Assembly (NCBI GenBank): GCA_013288125.1
Contig: JABDCN010000003.1
Coordinates: 28,021 to 92,020 of the forward strand
Length of the DNA: 64,000 nucleotides
Direction of reading: 5' to 3'
Source of the DNA: Gammaproteobacteria bacterium
GTDB taxonomy: Bacteria; Pseudomonadota; Gammaproteobacteria; DSM-16500
In this document: positions 1 to 13,102 of the stretch, one piece after another
How positions within the stretch are numbered: position 1 is the stretch's first letter
Layout of the letters: each line of letters opens with the position of its first letter
Notes under the pieces: generated by a model
The model's database searches: none
Seen by the model: the letters and a program-made list of their open reading frames with translations, nothing else
What the model was told of the DNA's origin: nothing
Translations under genes and position numbers: made by a program

Positions 1-1185
1 TATCACTTTAGCAACGACACCAGCACCGACCGTACGGCCACCTTCGCGAATAGCAAATCGCACACCTTCTTCCATCGCTACCGGCGCTATCAAGGTCACT
101 ACCATCTTGATGTTATCTCCTGGCATCACCATCTCTACTCCTTCCGGTAACTGTACTTCTCCCGTCACATCCGTCGTCCTGAAATAAAACTGAGGCCTAT
201 AACCTTTAAAAAACGGTGTATGCCTTCCTCCCTCTTCTTTCGACAAAACGTATACTTCTGACTCAAACTTCGTGTGGGGCGTTATACTACCTGGCTTTGC
301 TAGTACTTGTCCACGTTCTACTTCTTCTCGCTTCGTTCCTCTTAACAATACGCCTACGTTATCTCCCGCTCGACCTTCATCCAATAACTTGCGAAACATC
401 TCTACACCTGTGCAAATCGTCTTCAACGTCGGCTTTAATCCTACAATTTCTAATTCTTCCCCTACCTTCACTATCCCTCTCTCTATTCGACCCGTCACCA
501 CCGTCCCTCGGCCTGATATCGAAAATACATCTTCAATCGGCAATAAAAATGGTTGATCAATCGGTCTCTCTGGGATCGGTATATATTCATCCATCGTCGT
601 TACTAATTTAAATATCGATGGCTCTCCAATTTCACTTTGGTCCCCTTCCAACGCCTTCAATGCGCTTCCAATAATCACCGGCGTCTTATCACCCGGAAAT
701 TGATATTGCGTAAGCAAATCTCTTACTTCCATTTCAACTAATTCTAATAATTCTTTATCATCCACCATGTCCGCTTTATTCAAATACACCACAATATAAG
801 GCACGCCAACTTGTCTCGCCAACAAAATATGTTCTCGCGTCTGCGGCATCGGACCGTCTGCTGCAGATACCACTAATATCGCTCCATCCATTTGCGCTGC
901 ACCCGTGATCATGTTCTTCACATAATCTGCGTGGCCAGGGCAATCTACGTGCGCATAATGTCTCTTCTCTGATTGATATTCCACGTGCGATGTCGCAATC
1001 GTAATGCCACGGGCCTTTTCTTCGGGCGCATTATCAATTTGATCGTAAGCTCTCGCTTCTCCGCCATATTTCTTCGCTAATATGCTCGTCAACGCCGCTG
1101 TTAACGTCGTCTTACCATGATCTACGTGACCTATCGTTCCTACATTCACATGCGGCTTCGTCCGCTCAAATACTGCTTTACTCAT
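1..1185 (-). CDS. tufA: Elongation factor Tu, copy A (3' end cut by window edge)
   Basis: EF-Tu is the GTPase that carries aminoacyl-tRNA to the ribosomal A site. The reading frame starts at the ATG read from 1185, behind a strong GAGAGGA site, and leaves the window two codons (final Gln and stop) before its end. The G1 motif GHVDHGKT lies at residues 19-26, the DCPGH and NKAD motifs follow, and the C-terminal beta-barrel domains are complete. It closes the rpsL-rpsG-fusA-tufA operon. The DNA matches the second copy (16602-17786) apart from one silent third-position change in codon 2, which points to gene conversion. It uses many AGA, AGG, GGA, ATA, ACG and GTA codons, unlike fusA beside it. 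Confidence 0.98.
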   Translation of the reverse strand, partial: MSKAVFERTKPHVNVGTIGHVDHGKTTLTAALTSILAKKYGGEARAYDQIDNAPEEKARGITIATSHVEYQSEKRHYAHVDCPGHADYVKNMITGAAQMDGAILVVSAADGPMPQTREHILLARQVGVPYIVVYLNKADMVDDKELLELVEMEVRDLLTQYQFPGDKTPVIIGSALKALEGDQSEIGEPSIFKLVTTMDEYIPIPERPIDQPFLLPIEDVFSISGRGTVVTGRIERGIVKVGEELEIVGLKPTLKTICTGVEMFRKLLDEGRAGDNVGVLLRGTKREEVERGQVLAKPGSITPHTKFESEVYVLSKEEGGRHTPFFKGYRPQFYFRTTDVTGEVQLPEGVEMVMPGDNIKMVVTLIAPVAMEEGVRFAIREGGRTVGAGVVAKVI

Positions 1186-1235
1186 TGTGTATTCCTCTCT
1201 ATCTAAACACTTTTATTTTGAATTAGTACGAAAGC

Positions 1236-3338
1236 CTACTTTGAATTTTTCTCAACAATTTGCTGAGCAATATTTCCTGGTAACTCAGCATACTTAGCAA
1301 ACTCCATGGAGTAGGTTGCGCGTCCTTGTGACATGGATCTTAAATCCGTTGCATAGCCAAACATATCTGACAATGGAACTTCGGCATGAATAATTTTGCC
1401 AGATGGTGAATCATCAATACCCTGCAAAATACCACGACGTCTGTTAAGATCGCCCATGACATCCCCCATAAATTCTTCAGGGGTTACTGCTTCAACTTTC
1501 ATGATAGGCTCTAAAATCACAGGTTTTGCACGCTTTGCACCTTCTTTAAAGGCCATCGATCCCGCAATTTTAAATGCCATTTCACTGGAGTCAACATCAT
1601 GATAAGAACCATCATATAGTGTTACTTTCACATCCACTACAGGATATCCCGCTATCACACCATTCTGCAGTTGTTCTTGAATACCTTTATCAACTGCTGG
1701 AATATATTCTCTTGGAATCGATCCACCAACAATCGCATTTTCAAATTCGTAGCCTTTGCCTGCTTCTTGTGGTTCGATCTTAATCCAGACATGACCGTAC
1801 TGACCACGTCCACCTGATTGACGAACGTATTTACCTTCTTGATCGACAGAAGCACGTATCGTTTCACGATAAGCGACTTGCGGTTTACCCACATTTGCTT
1901 CAACACCAAACTCTCGCTTCATACGGTCCACAATAATTTCAAGATGAAGCTCACCCATCCCTGCAATAATCGTTTGACCTGATTCTTCGTCTGTTCGAAC
2001 ACGGAAAGAAGGATCTTCTTGAGCAAGTTTACCTAATGCAATACCCATTTTTTCTTGATCAGCTTTAGTCTTCGGTTCGACCGCAACAAAAATAACAGGT
2101 TCTGGAAACACCATTCTCTCTAAAATAATGACTTTGTCTTCATCACAGAGTGTATCGCCTGTTGTAACTTGTTTCAGACCAATGGCAGCAGCAATATCAC
2201 CCGCATACACTTCTTTAATTTCACTGCGTTCGTTCGCATGCATCTGCAACAAACGACCAATACGTTCTTCTCGATCTTTAACAGGATTGTAAACTGTATC
2301 ACCAGAACGCAAGACGCCTGAATAAACACGGAAATAAGTTAATGTTCCCACATAAGGATCAGTTGCAATTTTAAAAGCAAGTGCAGAGAAAGGTTCTTGA
2401 TCAGAAGGATGTCTTTCAGATGGTGTTTCAGCTGCATCATTCAAATGACCTCTAATCGCAGGCACATCAATTGGTGAAGGAAGATATTCAATGACAGCGT
2501 CTAACATGGCTTGCACGCCTTTATTTTTAAAAGCAGAGCCACATAGTATAGGAACAATTTCATTCTTGAGCGTACGAATACGTAATCCTTGTTTGATTTC
2601 TTCTTGCGTTAACTCACTTGTTTCAAGATATTTATGCATTAATTCTTCGGAAGCTTCTGCTGCTGCTTCGATCATGATTTCACGATGTTTTTTGCATTCT
2701 TCAAGAATATCGGCAGGGACATCACGTTCTTCAAAGGTATTCCCTTTGCTTTTTTCATCCCAATAAATAGCTTTCATTTTGACTAAATCAACCACGCCTT
2801 CAAATTTATCTTCAGCACCAATGGGATATTGGATAGGCACGGGATTTGCTGATAATTTTTTGCGAACTTGATCTACGACGCGTAAAAAATCAGCGCCAAC
2901 GCGATCCATTTTATTCACAAAACAAATACGAGGAACGCCATAACGATTAGCTTGACGCCACACCGTTTCTGTTTGAGGTTCAACACCACCTACTGCACAC
3001 AATACCGTACAAGCAGCATCCAACACCCGCAAGGAGCGCTCGACTTCAATGGTAAAATCAACGTGACCCGGTGTATCAATAATATTAATACGATGAACGG
3101 GGAATGTTTTTCCCATTCCTTCCCAAAAACAAGTCGTCGCTGCAGAGGTAATCGTAATACCACGTTCTTGTTCTTGCTCCATCCAGTCCATTGTTGCTGT
3201 ACCTTCATGGACTTCACCTAATTTATGGGACACACCAGTATAATAAAGAACACGCTCAGTCGTCGTTGTCTTACCAGCGTCAATGTGGGCCATAATGCCT
3301 ATATTTCGATATCGCTCAATGGGTGCTAATCTAGCCAC
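1236..3338 (-). CDS. fusA: Elongation factor G
   Basis: EF-G is the GTPase that drives ribosomal translocation and, with ribosome recycling factor, subunit splitting. The 700-residue length is normal. The P-loop AHIDAGKT is at residues 17-24, DTPGHVDF at 88-95 and NKMD at 142-145, followed by the usual domains II to V. The start has a GAGGTGAG site and lies 12 bases after rpsG, so the two are co-transcribed from the rpsL promoter. Codon use is typical of this genome (CGT, GGT, AAA), in contrast to the adjacent tuf gene. Confidence 0.98.
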   Translation of the reverse strand: MARLAPIERYRNIGIMAHIDAGKTTTTERVLYYTGVSHKLGEVHEGTATMDWMEQEQERGITITSAATTCFWEGMGKTFPVHRINIIDTPGHVDFTIEVERSLRVLDAACTVLCAVGGVEPQTETVWRQANRYGVPRICFVNKMDRVGADFLRVVDQVRKKLSANPVPIQYPIGAEDKFEGVVDLVKMKAIYWDEKSKGNTFEERDVPADILEECKKHREIMIEAAAEASEELMHKYLETSELTQEEIKQGLRIRTLKNEIVPILCGSAFKNKGVQAMLDAVIEYLPSPIDVPAIRGHLNDAAETPSERHPSDQEPFSALAFKIATDPYVGTLTYFRVYSGVLRSGDTVYNPVKDREERIGRLLQMHANERSEIKEVYAGDIAAAIGLKQVTTGDTLCDEDKVIILERMVFPEPVIFVAVEPKTKADQEKMGIALGKLAQEDPSFRVRTDEESGQTIIAGMGELHLEIIVDRMKREFGVEANVGKPQVAYRETIRASVDQEGKYVRQSGGRGQYGHVWIKIEPQEAGKGYEFENAIVGGSIPREYIPAVDKGIQEQLQNGVIAGYPVVDVKVTLYDGSYHDVDSSEMAFKIAGSMAFKEGAKRAKPVILEPIMKVEAVTPEEFMGDVMGDLNRRRGILQGIDDSPSGKIIHAEVPLSDMFGYATDLRSMSQGRATYSMEFAKYAELPGNIAQQIVEKNSK

Positions 3339-3350
3339 AACTCACCTCAA

Positions 3351-3944
3351 TTACCAACGGTAGTGGGCAAATGCCTGGTTGGCCTTTGCCATACGATGTA
3401 CATCATCACGTGTTTTAATAGCTGAACCACGCCCCAAATAAGCTTCATGTAATTCTGCCGCCAAGCGGAGCGCCATCGTTTTTTCAGAACGACCTTTTGC
3501 TGCTGCGACAACCCATCGCATGGCTAAGGCAATCCCTCGATGTGAATCCACTTCAACCGGCACTTGATAAGTAGCACCACCAACACGGCGAGATTTCACT
3601 TCAACCGTTGGCGCAATATTACCTAATGCTTTATGCAAGCTTTCTAATATTTCATCATGCGCTGATTCACTACTTCTACTTTTTGCATGACTACTACCGT
3701 GGCTGCCGCCTGCCGCCTTGCCGCCTTTTCCGCCTTTTCCACCTTTACCGTCTGCATCATCATCACTTTTATGATCTTTCTTCAGACGTTCAGTTAGCAT
3801 TTGTAATGCATCGTAAACAATTTTTTCTGCGATAGACTTTTTACCTGCTCGCATCACGACATTAACAAATTTTGTCACTTCGCCGCTATGGTAAAGCGGA
3901 TCAGGTAACACTTCACGTTTAATCGCAGCTTTTCTTCTTGGCAT
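3351..3944 (-). CDS. rpsG: 30S ribosomal protein S7 with a low-complexity insertion
   Basis: S7 binds the 3' major domain of 16S rRNA, nucleates assembly of the 30S head and contacts tRNA at the E site. The core is standard: MPRRK start, [16 protein letters not shown] near residues 117-132, and the closing [15 protein letters not shown]. The protein is 197 residues, whereas bacterial S7 is usually about 156-159. The excess is a hydrophilic block at about residues 57-97 (acidic run, then GKGG repeats, then a His/Ser-rich stretch) placed between the helix ending [11 protein letters not shown] and the helix [11 protein letters not shown]. It is in frame with no sign of decay, so it is probably translated and surface-exposed. 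Confidence 0.97.
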   Translation of the reverse strand: MPRRKAAIKREVLPDPLYHSGEVTKFVNVVMRAGKKSIAEKIVYDALQMLTERLKKDHKSDDDADGKGGKGGKGGKAAGGSHGSSHAKSRSSESAHDEILESLHKALGNIAPTVEVKSRRVGGATYQVPVEVDSHRGIALAMRWVVAAAKGRSEKTMALRLAAELHEAYLGRGSAIKTRDDVHRMAKANQAFAHYRW

Positions 3945-3974
3945 TGCTATTTACCTTTCATGTTATCGGATGAA

Positions 3975-4096
3975 GTTCTCACTTAAGGTAATATATATTT
4001 GTTTTCACGCTCCAAACGCGCCATCCATGGCGCTTGGGGTTACATCCATGTAATCCAGTCGCTAAAAAACAAATATATATTACCTTAAGTAAGAAC
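3975..4096. repeat. Palindromic element between rpsL and rpsG
   Basis: Two 31-base inverted arms (3975-4005 and 4066-4096) match with one mismatch. They enclose about 60 bases that contain two smaller palindromes around CCATGG and CATCCATG. The element fills the rpsL-rpsG spacer, so the str mRNA would fold into a long hairpin there. It looks like a miniature inverted-repeat insertion. No second copy was seen in this window. In E. coli this spacer carries the S7 translational feedback site. Confidence 0.8.
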
Positions 4097-4105
4097 CTTT
4101 CCTAG

Positions 4106-4480
4106 TTATTGCTTTGGTCTCTTCGCACCGTACTTAGATCGACCTCTACGCCTTGCATCAACACCTGCTGTATCCAAACTACCGCGTATAATGTGGTAGC
4201 GAACACCAGGTAAATCCTTCACACGACCGCCACGTATCATGACGACAGAGTGTTCTTGCAAATTATGTCCCTCACCCGGGATATAAGCGGTCACTTCATA
4301 ACCATTTGTTAAACGAATACGTGCTACTTTACGCAAAGCAGAATTCGGTTTTTTAGGCGTCGTTGTATAGACACGCGTACAAACACCACGCTTCTGCGGA
4401 CACCGCGCTAATGCTGGCACTTTCGATTTCACCGCTTTTAACGATCTGCCAGTACGTACTAATTGATTAATTGTTGGCAT
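4106..4480 (-). CDS. rpsL: 30S ribosomal protein S12
   Basis: S12 lies at the decoding centre of the 30S subunit and controls accuracy. The 124-residue sequence is highly conserved: [12 protein letters not shown] at residues 40-51 and [13 protein letters not shown] at 84-96. The residues equivalent to E. coli K42 and K87 are both lysine, so the known streptomycin-resistance changes at these sites are absent. The aspartate that is methylthiolated in E. coli (D88) is also present. The gene opens the str operon behind its own promoter at 4520-4549 and has a GAGAGGG ribosome-binding site. Confidence 0.98.
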   Translation of the reverse strand: MPTINQLVRTGRSLKAVKSKVPALARCPQKRGVCTRVYTTTPKKPNSALRKVARIRLTNGYEVTAYIPGEGHNLQEHSVVMIRGGRVKDLPGVRYHIIRGSLDTAGVDARRRGRSKYGAKRPKQ

Positions 4481-4519
4481 TTAACCCTCTCATTCATTAA
4501 TTTATGCAGGGGAGGCGCG

Positions 4520-4549
4520 ATTCTAAAAAAGCAAAGCCTTTTATGTCAA
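4520..4549 (-). promoter_or_regulatory. Sigma-70 promoter for rpsL-rpsG-fusA-tufA
   Basis: Read on the minus strand there is a perfect -35 TTGACA, an 18-base spacer and a -10 TAGAAT, placed about 40 bases before the rpsL start codon in the rpoC-rpsL gap. This gives the str operon a promoter independent of rpoBC. Confidence 0.7.
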
Positions 4550-4567
4550 GGATTTGTTGATATTTTT

Positions 4568-7500
4568 TTACTTTTCAGTCTGCACGCTTCCCTCTTTCGG
4601 TAAAGATATAACCCCTTGACGATCAAGATGATAGTTCAATCCTGTTCCAGCTGGAACTAAACGACCCACAATGACGTTTTCTTTCAATCCTCGCAACTCA
4701 TCCATTTTTCCATTGACAGCGGCCTCAGTCAGCACACGCGTTGTTTCTTGGAAAGAAGCAGCAGAAATAAAAGATTCTGTCGAAAGTGATGCTTTGGTGA
4801 TCCCTAACAAAACAGGTTCCACACGTGCAGGCACTTTCTTTTCTTTGACTAAGCGACGATTTTCTTCACGTGACACACTTGCTTCCACTTGCTCACCTTT
4901 AATGAAACTCGTATCGCCTGGATCTGCTACAATTATTTTGCGAAGCATTTGTCTAATAATGACTTCAATGTGTTTATCATTAATTCTCACGCCTTGCAAA
5001 CGATAAACATCTTGAATTTCATTTACGAGATAATTAGTCAACGCATATACGCCCAAGAGACGTAACACATCATGTGGATTCAATGCACCTTCCACTAATA
5101 CTTCACCTCGTTCAACGTGCTCACCTTCGAACACGTTAATATGACGCCATTTAGGAATTAATTCTTCATGCACATCTCCACTAGAAGACGTAATCATGAG
5201 CCGGCGTTTCCCTTTTGTTTCTTTACCAAAACTTATCACACCAGAAATTTCAGCTAAAATGGCTGAATCTTTTGGACGACGCGCTTCAAACAAATCTGCC
5301 ACACGAGGTAAACCACCTGTGATATCACGCGTCTTTGATGTTTCTTGCGGAATACGTGCCAGCACATCTCCCTTCTTCACTTTGGCACCGTCTTCGAAAT
5401 TAACAATCGCATCCGTTGGTAAGAAATATTGTGCGACTAAGTTGGTTCCGCCCAAGAAAATATCTTCCCCTTGTTCATCAACCACTTTAATCATGGGCTT
5501 TAACTCTTTACCACTAGCGCCACGTTGTTTTTGATCTGTCACAACAATACTCGTCAAGCCTGTTAATTCATCTGTTTGACGATGCATGGTGATCCCTTCA
5601 ATCAAATCAACAAATTTGAGTTGACCTGCCACTTCAGTAATAACGGGATGACTATGCGGATCCCAATTTGCGACAATTTGACCTGCTTCAACAGATGATC
5701 CATCTTTGGCAGACAATTCTGCGCCATAAGGAATTTTATAGCGTTCGCGTTCACGACCATGATCATCTTGCACAGCCAAGGTACCAGAACGTGATGCTGC
5801 AATAAATTTCCCAGATTCACGTTCAATTAATTTAACGTTATGCAATTTAACACGACCAGGAAACTTTACTTGCACATTATTGACGGCAGTTGTTCTTGAT
5901 GCCGCACCACCAATGTGGAAAGTTCTCATCGTAAGCTGAGTACCAGGTTCACCGATAGATTGTGCTGCAATCACACCGACTGCTTCACCAATATTGACGC
6001 GATGTCCGCGAGCTAAATCACGGCCATAACAAGCTGCACAAATACCAAAACGTGATTCACAAGCAATCGCCGTACGCACATAGACTTGATCAATCGTGAC
6101 GTCTTCTAATTTCTTAATCCATTTTTCATCCAACAAAGTACCTTGTGGAATAATCACTTCGTTAGACTTAGGATCATCAATATCATTGACTGTCACACGA
6201 CCCAATACACGTTCATGTAATGGCTCAACGACATCACCACCTTCAATAAGTGGCGTAAGTAAAATACCCTGTGCTGTACCGCAATCTTCTTCTGTAATCA
6301 CGATATCTTGTGCCACATCGACTAAACGACGTGTGAGATAACCAGAGTTTGCTGTCTTTAATGCCGTATCAGCAAGACCTTTACGCGCACCGTGTGTAGA
6401 AATAAAGTATTGCAACACGTTCAAACCTTCACGGAAATTTGCTGTAATAGGTGTTTCAATAATCGTTCCGTCCGGCTTCGTCATCAAACCACGCATACCC
6501 GCTAATTGGCGAATCTGCGCCGCCGAACCTCGCGCACCAGAATCTGCCATCATATAAATTGAATTGAATGATTCTTGTTTGACTTTCTGACCTTCTTTAT
6601 CTTTGACTTGTTCGCTAGAAAGTTCTTCCATCATCGCTTGCGCAACAAGATCATTCGTACGCGACCAAATATCAACAACTTTATTGTAACGCTCACCTTG
6701 CGTCACCAAACCAGAAGCAAATTGTGCTTGAATCTTTTTAACTTCTTCTTCTGCTTGATCGATAATGCCAGATTTTTTCTTAGGAACAACTAAGTCATTT
6801 ACACCAATGGATAAACCTGAAATTGTTGCGTAATGAAAACCGGTATACATTAAATGATCTGCAAAAATAACCGTCGCTTTCAAACCAACTTGTCGATAAG
6901 AAGCATCAATCAAACTTGAAATAGTTTGTTTGTTCATCGTGCAATTGACTAAGTCAAATGACAAACCTTTTGGCAATAATTCAGATAAAATCGCACGACC
7001 CACTGTTGTCTCGACAAAACGAATACGTTCTTTGAATTCTTTCGTTTTTTCATCCATGGGATATTCTTTAATACGCGCACGAACTTTTGCATGAAGCTCG
7101 ACAGCACCACTTTCATAAGCACGATGGACTTCTTCCACATCAGCAAACGCCATTCCTTCACCACGTGCGTTCACACGCGTACGTGTTAAATAATAAAGAC
7201 CTAACACAACATCTTTGGTTGGCACAATGATAGGTTCGCCATTCGCAGGAGATAACACGTTATTCGTCGACATCATCAACGAACGCGCTTCTAATTGTGA
7301 TTCTAATGACAAAGGAACGTGAACTGCCATTTGGTCACCATCGAAGTCAGCATTATAAGCTGTACAAACTAAAGGATGTAATTGAATCGCTTTTCCTTCA
7401 ACTAATAAAGGTTCAAATGCTTGAATACCTAAACGATGCAAAGTAGGTGCGCGATTTAACATAACAGGATGTTCGCGAATCACTTCTTCTAAGACATCCC

Positions 7501-8725
7501 ACACAGCTGGCTCTTCATGCTCCACCATTTTCTTTGCTGCTTTAATGGTCGAAGCTAAATCCAACAATTGCAAACGACTGTAAATAAATGGTTTGAATAA
7601 TTCTAATGCCATTTTTTTCGGTAATCCGCATTGATGCAAGCGTAATGTTGGGCCGACCACAATCACAGAACGACCTGAATAATCGACGCGTTTTCCTAAT
7701 AAGTTTTGACGGAAACGACCTTGTTTACCCTTGATCATATCAGCCAATGATTTCAGCGGTCGTTTATTTGAACCCGTAATTGCACGTCCACGTCTACCAT
7801 TATCCAACAAGGCATCCACTGATTCTTGCAACATGCGTTTTTCATTTCGCACAATAATATCGGGCGCATTGAGATCGAGTAAACGTTTCAAACGATTATT
7901 TCTATTAATCACACGACGATATAAATCATTGAGATCAGAAGTCGCAAAACGTCCGCCATCAAGTGGAACTAAAGGACGCAAATCAGGTGGTAATACAGGC
8001 AATACTGTTAAAATCATCCATTCAGGTTTGTTGCCGGAAGATAAAAACGCTTCCATCAACTTCAATCGTTTAGATAATTTTTTATGTTTCGCATCTGATG
8101 TTGTTCTTAACAATTCATCATGTATGCGAGGCACTTCAATTTCAAGATTAATACCGCGTAATAATTCTTGAATCGCATCCGCACCCATGCGCGCTTCAAA
8201 TTCATCGCCATGTTCTTCAATGGCATCATAATAAGCTTCTTCAGAAAGCAATTGACCTTTTTCAAGCTGCGTCATACCAGGATCAATAACAACATACGCT
8301 TCAAAATAAAGCACGCGTTCAAGATCACGCAATGTCATATCTAACATCAAACCAATACGTGATGGTAATGAACGTAAAAACCAGATATGTGCAACAGGAC
8401 AGGCTAATTCGATATGACCCATACGTTCGCGACGTACACGAGATAACGTGACTTCTACACCACATTTTTCGCAAACAACACCACGATGCTTTAATCGTTT
8501 GTATTTACCACACAAACATTCGTAATCTTTAATCGGACCAAAAATTTTCGCACAAAAAAGTCCGTCTCTTTCTGGCTTGAAAGTGCGATAATTAATCGTT
8601 TCAGGTTTTTTTATTTCACCAAACGACCATGAACTAATCATCTCAGGAGAAGCAAGACCAATACGAATGAGGTCAAACTCTTGTGGTTGACTTGGTTGTT
8701 TAACCAGACTTAGTAAATCTCTCAA
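4568..8725 (-). CDS. rpoC: RNA polymerase beta' subunit
   Basis: This is the largest catalytic subunit of RNA polymerase. The N-terminal zinc site uses C70, C72, C85 and C88, exactly as in E. coli. The active-site magnesium loop NADFDGDQM lies near residue 460. The second zinc cluster is visible as EEDCG plus [13 protein letters not shown] in the C-terminal half. The length of 1385 residues compares with 1407 in E. coli, with no large lineage insertion evident. It follows rpoB by 15 bases, and its upstream GGGGG stretch serves as ribosome-binding site. Confidence 0.98.
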   Translation of the reverse strand: MRDLLSLVKQPSQPQEFDLIRIGLASPEMISSWSFGEIKKPETINYRTFKPERDGLFCAKIFGPIKDYECLCGKYKRLKHRGVVCEKCGVEVTLSRVRRERMGHIELACPVAHIWFLRSLPSRIGLMLDMTLRDLERVLYFEAYVVIDPGMTQLEKGQLLSEEAYYDAIEEHGDEFEARMGADAIQELLRGINLEIEVPRIHDELLRTTSDAKHKKLSKRLKLMEAFLSSGNKPEWMILTVLPVLPPDLRPLVPLDGGRFATSDLNDLYRRVINRNNRLKRLLDLNAPDIIVRNEKRMLQESVDALLDNGRRGRAITGSNKRPLKSLADMIKGKQGRFRQNLLGKRVDYSGRSVIVVGPTLRLHQCGLPKKMALELFKPFIYSRLQLLDLASTIKAAKKMVEHEEPAVWDVLEEVIREHPVMLNRAPTLHRLGIQAFEPLLVEGKAIQLHPLVCTAYNADFDGDQMAVHVPLSLESQLEARSLMMSTNNVLSPANGEPIIVPTKDVVLGLYYLTRTRVNARGEGMAFADVEEVHRAYESGAVELHAKVRARIKEYPMDEKTKEFKERIRFVETTVGRAILSELLPKGLSFDLVNCTMNKQTISSLIDASYRQVGLKATVIFADHLMYTGFHYATISGLSIGVNDLVVPKKKSGIIDQAEEEVKKIQAQFASGLVTQGERYNKVVDIWSRTNDLVAQAMMEELSSEQVKDKEGQKVKQESFNSIYMMADSGARGSAAQIRQLAGMRGLMTKPDGTIIETPITANFREGLNVLQYFISTHGARKGLADTALKTANSGYLTRRLVDVAQDIVITEEDCGTAQGILLTPLIEGGDVVEPLHERVLGRVTVNDIDDPKSNEVIIPQGTLLDEKWIKKLEDVTIDQVYVRTAIACESRFGICAACYGRDLARGHRVNIGEAVGVIAAQSIGEPGTQLTMRTFHIGGAASRTTAVNNVQVKFPGRVKLHNVKLIERESGKFIAASRSGTLAVQDDHGRERERYKIPYGAELSAKDGSSVEAGQIVANWDPHSHPVITEVAGQLKFVDLIEGITMHRQTDELTGLTSIVVTDQKQRGASGKELKPMIKVVDEQGEDIFLGGTNLVAQYFLPTDAIVNFEDGAKVKKGDVLARIPQETSKTRDITGGLPRVADLFEARRPKDSAILAEISGVISFGKETKGKRRLMITSSSGDVHEELIPKWRHINVFEGEHVERGEVLVEGALNPHDVLRLLGVYALTNYLVNEIQDVYRLQGVRINDKHIEVIIRQMLRKIIVADPGDTSFIKGEQVEASVSREENRRLVKEKKVPARVEPVLLGITKASLSTESFISAASFQETTRVLTEAAVNGKMDELRGLKENVIVGRLVPAGTGLNYHLDRQGVISLPKEGSVQTEK

Positions 8726-8740
8726 GATAAACCCCCCTGT

Positions 8741-11700
8741 TTATTCAAATTCAATATTAATTGCCAATGAACGAATTTCTTTGATCAATACATTAAAAGC
8801 TTCTGGCATGGTGGATTCCATGTAGTGCTCACTATCAACAATGTTTTTATACATTTTTGTACGACCTGATACGTCATCTGACTTCACTGTCAGCATTTCT
8901 TGCAAGGTATAAGCAGCGCCATAAGCTTCAAGTGCCCACACTTCCATTTCACCAAAACGCTGACCACCAAATTGCGCTTTACCACCGAGCGGTTGTTGCG
9001 TCACCAAGCTATAAGAACCTGTCGAACGTGCATGCATCTTATCATCGACTAAATGGTTAAGCTTCATGATGTACATGTATCCCACCGTCACAGGCCGATC
9101 AAACGCAACACCTGTACGTCCATCATGCAAAACAGCTTGACCATCTTCTGGTAAATCAGCTAATCGCAACATGGTTTTGATTTCTTCTTCATTTGCACCA
9201 TCAAACACCGGCGTTGCAAAAGGTACACCATCACGCAAATTATTAGCTAATGTCATCAATTCAGTCTCATTCAAACTACTAAGACTTTCTTTGTGTTTAC
9301 CCACGCCATAAATAGAATTAAGAAATTGACGAACATGTTTAGATGATTGATGTGCATCAATCATTTGACCTACTTTACGTCCCAATTCTTTGGATGCCCA
9401 ACCTAAGTGTGTTTCCAATACTTGTCCGATATTCATACGAGAAGGTACGCCCAATGGATTTAAAACAATATCAACTGGTGTTCCATCAGCAAGATAAGGC
9501 ATGTCTTCAATAGGAACAATCATAGAAATCACACCTTTATTTCCGTGACGACCTGCCATCTTATCGCCAGGCTGTACACGTCGCTTCACAGCCAAATAAA
9601 CTTTAACAATCTTCAAAACACCTGGCGCAAGATCATCACTTTGCGTGATCTTCAAACGTTTTGCTTCATATGCTTTTTCAAAATCCAATCTAATTTTCTT
9701 TAATTGTTTTGAAGCTGCCTCTAATTGCTTACTAGCAGCCGCATCTTTTAAATTAATTTCAAACCATTTTTCACGTGTAATCTCAGTCAAATAGGATTTA
9801 GTGACTTTGGAACCTTTCTTTAATTTATTTGGACCACCTTCAGCAACGCGATTAAGTAATAATTTTTCTACACGCACGAAAACATCATCTTCTTTAATAC
9901 GCATTTCATCGCTTAAATCTTGTCTTACTTTAGCTAATTCATTTTTTTCAATTTCCAACACACGCGTATCTTTTTTCACACCTTCACGCGTAAACACATG
10001 CACATCGATCACTGTTCCTTCCATACCTGTTGGAACACGTAACGAAGTATCTTTTACATCAGATGCTTTTTCACCAAAGATGGCGCGCAGTAATTTTTCT
10101 TCTGGTGTTAATTGTGTTTCACCTTTAGGTGTCACTTTACCCACTAAAATATCACCAGATTCAACTTCAGCACCAATATAAACAATGCCGCATTCATCTA
10201 ATTTTGATAGTGCACTTTCACTGACATTAGGAATATCAGCGGTAATTTCTTCTGGACCTAATTTAGTATCGCGCGCAACACAAGTCAGTTCTTCAATATG
10301 AATACTGGTGAAACGATCTTCTTGCACAACCCGTTCAGAAATTAAAATAGAATCTTCAAAGTTATATCCATTCCATGGCATGAATGCGACTAATAAATTC
10401 TGACCTAAAGCTAATTCACCTGTATCAGTTGATTGACCATCAGCGAGGACATCTGTTTTTTCTATCACATCGCCTTTTTGAACGAGTGGACGTTGGTTGA
10501 TACAAGTGTCTTGGTTTGTCCGGGTATATTTTGTTAAGCCATAAATATCAACCCCAGTCGTACCACCTTCTGTTTCTTCTTCATTGGCGCGCACCACAAT
10601 ACGCGATGCATCAACATAATCCACGACACCACCACGTCTTGCGACAACGGTTACACCAGAATCTTTCGCTACTAAATGTTCTATACCCGTACCTACCAAT
10701 GGTTTTTCTGTTTTTAAGGTTGGCACAGCTTGACGTTGCATGTTTGATCCCATCAACGCACGGTTAGCATCGTCATGTTCTAAAAATGGAATTAATGCAG
10801 CAGCAACAGAAACAATTTGTTTAGGTGAGACATCCATGAATTCCACACGATCTGATGTTGAAAAGGTAAATTCATTTTTATGTCGAACCGGAACCAAGGT
10901 GTCAGTTAATCGACGCTTTTCGTCAACCGTTGCATTTGCCTGCGCAATGACATAATCACCTTCTTCAATCGCAGAAAGATAAACAACTTCATCTGTCACT
11001 TTGCCATTAACTACTTTGCGATAAGGTGTTTCGAGAAATCCATATTGATTCGTTCGCGCATACACCGCTAATGAATTAATTAAACCAATATTCGGGCCTT
11101 CAGGTGTTTCAATAGGACATACACGACCATAATGGGTAGGATGTACGTCGCGCACTTCAAAACCAGCACGTTCCCGTGATAAACCGCCAGGGCCTAAAGC
11201 TGAAACACGACGTTTATGTGTAATTTCAGATAAAGGATTATTTTGATCCATGAATTGCGACAATTGACTAGAACCAAAAAATTCTTTAATGGCAGCAGAA
11301 ATAGGTTTAGCGTTGATAATATCTTGCGGCATAATCGCTTCAATATCAGGTAAACTCAGACGTTCTTTCACCGCACGTTCAACACGAACTAATCCGATAC
11401 GAAATTGATTTTCTGTCATTTCACCAACACAACGAACACGTCGATTACCCAAATGATCAATATCATCAACGGTGTCTCCGCCATTACGAATTTTAATCAA
11501 CGTTTTTAAGACATCAATAATATCGTCTTTAGACAATACGCCAGGGCCTAAAATTTCTTGTCTGCCAACACGTCGATTTAATTTCATTCGACCTACATCA
11601 GATAAATCATATCGTTCTGGTGTAAAGAAAAGATTTCTGAATAAACTTTCTGCCGCTTCTTTAGTTGGTGGTTCGCCTGGTCGCATCATGCGATAAATTT

Positions 11701-12820
11701 CGACTAATGCTTCTTGTGCATTGGTAGTAGAATCGATACGTAAGGTGTCTGAAATATAAGGACCACGATCAATATCGTTGATATAAAGTGTTTCAAATTT
11801 CTTAATGCCAGAACTGAGTAATAATTTAAGCACGTCACCTGTGATAATATCGTTTGCATTAGCAATCACTTCACCCGTTTCAGGATTGATGACATTCTTC
11901 GCTAATATTTTTCCTAACACATAATCAGTAGGCACTTCTAAGTGCTTAATGTCAGCTTTTTCAAGCAGTGCAATATGACGCGCTGTAATACGACGGCCTT
12001 TTTCAATAATAACTTTGCCAGATTTTTTCACTTCAAATGAAGCAATTTCACCACGCAAACGTTCAGACACTAAGCGTAAGGTAAGTGTATTAGCATGGAC
12101 TTCAAATACATTATTTTCAAAGAAGAGTGATAATATTTCTTCTACTGACATTCCAAGTGCGCGTAACAAAATTGTTGTCGGTAATTTACGACGACGATCA
12201 ATACGCGCATGAATACAATCTTTAGGATCATATTCAAAATCAAGCCAAGAACCGCGATAAGGAATAATACGAGCAGAAAATAATAATTTACCGGAAGAAT
12301 GCGTTTTACCTTTGTCATGCTCAAAGAAAACACCTGGCGAACGATGCAACTGTGATACGACAACACGTTCAGTACCATTAATAACAAAAGTACCATGCTC
12401 CGTCATCAACGGAACTTCACCCATATACACTTCTTGTTCTTTGACATCTTTAATTACTTTATTAACACCAGCTTCTGCTTCACGATCATAATGGACTAAA
12501 CGAAGTTTGACACGTAACGGCGCGGCATAAGTCATGCCACGCATTTTACATTCTTTTTCATCAAAAAGAGGTTCACCGAGACGATAAGACACGTATTCTA
12601 ATGCTGAGTAACCTGACAAACTGGTAATAGGAAAAACAGAAGAAAACACGCCATGTAAACCACTACTTCCTAATTTCTCTGTTGAGCCATCCGCCTCTAA
12701 AAATCGACGATATGAATCTTTTTGAATCGCCAACAAAGATGGAACATCAATCGCACTTAATAATTTCCCGAAGTCTTTACGAATTCGTTTTTTCTCAGTG
12801 TATGAGTAGGTTGAACTCAT
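8741..12820 (-). CDS. rpoB: RNA polymerase beta subunit
   Basis: Beta subunit of RNA polymerase, 1359 residues. The rifampicin pocket ([12 protein letters not shown] then [13 protein letters not shown], near residues 510-535) carries wild-type residues at the main resistance positions (Q, D, H, S). The C-terminal [19 protein letters not shown] block is intact. The gene starts about 280 bases after rplL, beyond a long perfect hairpin at 12924-13017, so its expression relative to L7/L12 is likely set by processing or attenuation there. Confidence 0.98.
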   Translation of the reverse strand: MSSTYSYTEKKRIRKDFGKLLSAIDVPSLLAIQKDSYRRFLEADGSTEKLGSSGLHGVFSSVFPITSLSGYSALEYVSYRLGEPLFDEKECKMRGMTYAAPLRVKLRLVHYDREAEAGVNKVIKDVKEQEVYMGEVPLMTEHGTFVINGTERVVVSQLHRSPGVFFEHDKGKTHSSGKLLFSARIIPYRGSWLDFEYDPKDCIHARIDRRRKLPTTILLRALGMSVEEILSLFFENNVFEVHANTLTLRLVSERLRGEIASFEVKKSGKVIIEKGRRITARHIALLEKADIKHLEVPTDYVLGKILAKNVINPETGEVIANANDIITGDVLKLLLSSGIKKFETLYINDIDRGPYISDTLRIDSTTNAQEALVEIYRMMRPGEPPTKEAAESLFRNLFFTPERYDLSDVGRMKLNRRVGRQEILGPGVLSKDDIIDVLKTLIKIRNGGDTVDDIDHLGNRRVRCVGEMTENQFRIGLVRVERAVKERLSLPDIEAIMPQDIINAKPISAAIKEFFGSSQLSQFMDQNNPLSEITHKRRVSALGPGGLSRERAGFEVRDVHPTHYGRVCPIETPEGPNIGLINSLAVYARTNQYGFLETPYRKVVNGKVTDEVVYLSAIEEGDYVIAQANATVDEKRRLTDTLVPVRHKNEFTFSTSDRVEFMDVSPKQIVSVAAALIPFLEHDDANRALMGSNMQRQAVPTLKTEKPLVGTGIEHLVAKDSGVTVVARRGGVVDYVDASRIVVRANEEETEGGTTGVDIYGLTKYTRTNQDTCINQRPLVQKGDVIEKTDVLADGQSTDTGELALGQNLLVAFMPWNGYNFEDSILISERVVQEDRFTSIHIEELTCVARDTKLGPEEITADIPNVSESALSKLDECGIVYIGAEVESGDILVGKVTPKGETQLTPEEKLLRAIFGEKASDVKDTSLRVPTGMEGTVIDVHVFTREGVKKDTRVLEIEKNELAKVRQDLSDEMRIKEDDVFVRVEKLLLNRVAEGGPNKLKKGSKVTKSYLTEITREKWFEINLKDAAASKQLEAASKQLKKIRLDFEKAYEAKRLKITQSDDLAPGVLKIVKVYLAVKRRVQPGDKMAGRHGNKGVISMIVPIEDMPYLADGTPVDIVLNPLGVPSRMNIGQVLETHLGWASKELGRKVGQMIDAHQSSKHVRQFLNSIYGVGKHKESLSSLNETELMTLANNLRDGVPFATPVFDGANEEEIKTMLRLADLPEDGQAVLHDGRTGVAFDRPVTVGYMYIMKLNHLVDDKMHARSTGSYSLVTQQPLGGKAQFGGQRFGEMEVWALEAYGAAYTLQEMLTVKSDDVSGRTKMYKNIVDSEHYMESTMPEAFNVLIKEIRSLAINIEFE

Positions 12821-12923
12821 GTGTGCTACCTCTGCGTCTGCATGAAGAGAACTTTATGAAATAAAAGTTTGACACTATAAAACAAGGCTTAATGCTGTCA
12901 TTCCCGATTGGCTTGGATACTTA

Positions 12924-13017
12924 GTAGGCGTCAACTGAAGTGTTGTTGTTGAAGAAATTACTTCCGACATTGCGCGGAACTAATTTCTTCAACAACAACA
13001 CTTCAGTTGACGCCTAC
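12924..13017. repeat. 37-base perfect inverted repeat in the rplL-rpoB spacer
   Basis: Arms at 12924-12960 and 12981-13017 are exact reverse complements separated by a 20-base loop. The transcript between rplL and rpoB must therefore form a 37-bp duplex. There is no T-run after it on the minus strand, so it is not a classical terminator. In E. coli the same spacer holds an attenuator and an RNase III cleavage hairpin. The element may serve that role here or be an inserted palindromic repeat. The remaining spacer bases show no gene. Confidence 0.85.
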
Positions 13018-13102
13018 ACGTTCCAGCATGATCAAAGCCAAAACAGGAACACAACATTAACCAGCTAACTTACAGCAATACTCAACAACATAACAGAAAA
13101 GA

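Noticed and set aside
216-611. Open frames on the strand opposite tuf (also 16817-17212)
   Set aside because: They are shadows of EF-Tu codon bias and occur identically in both copies.
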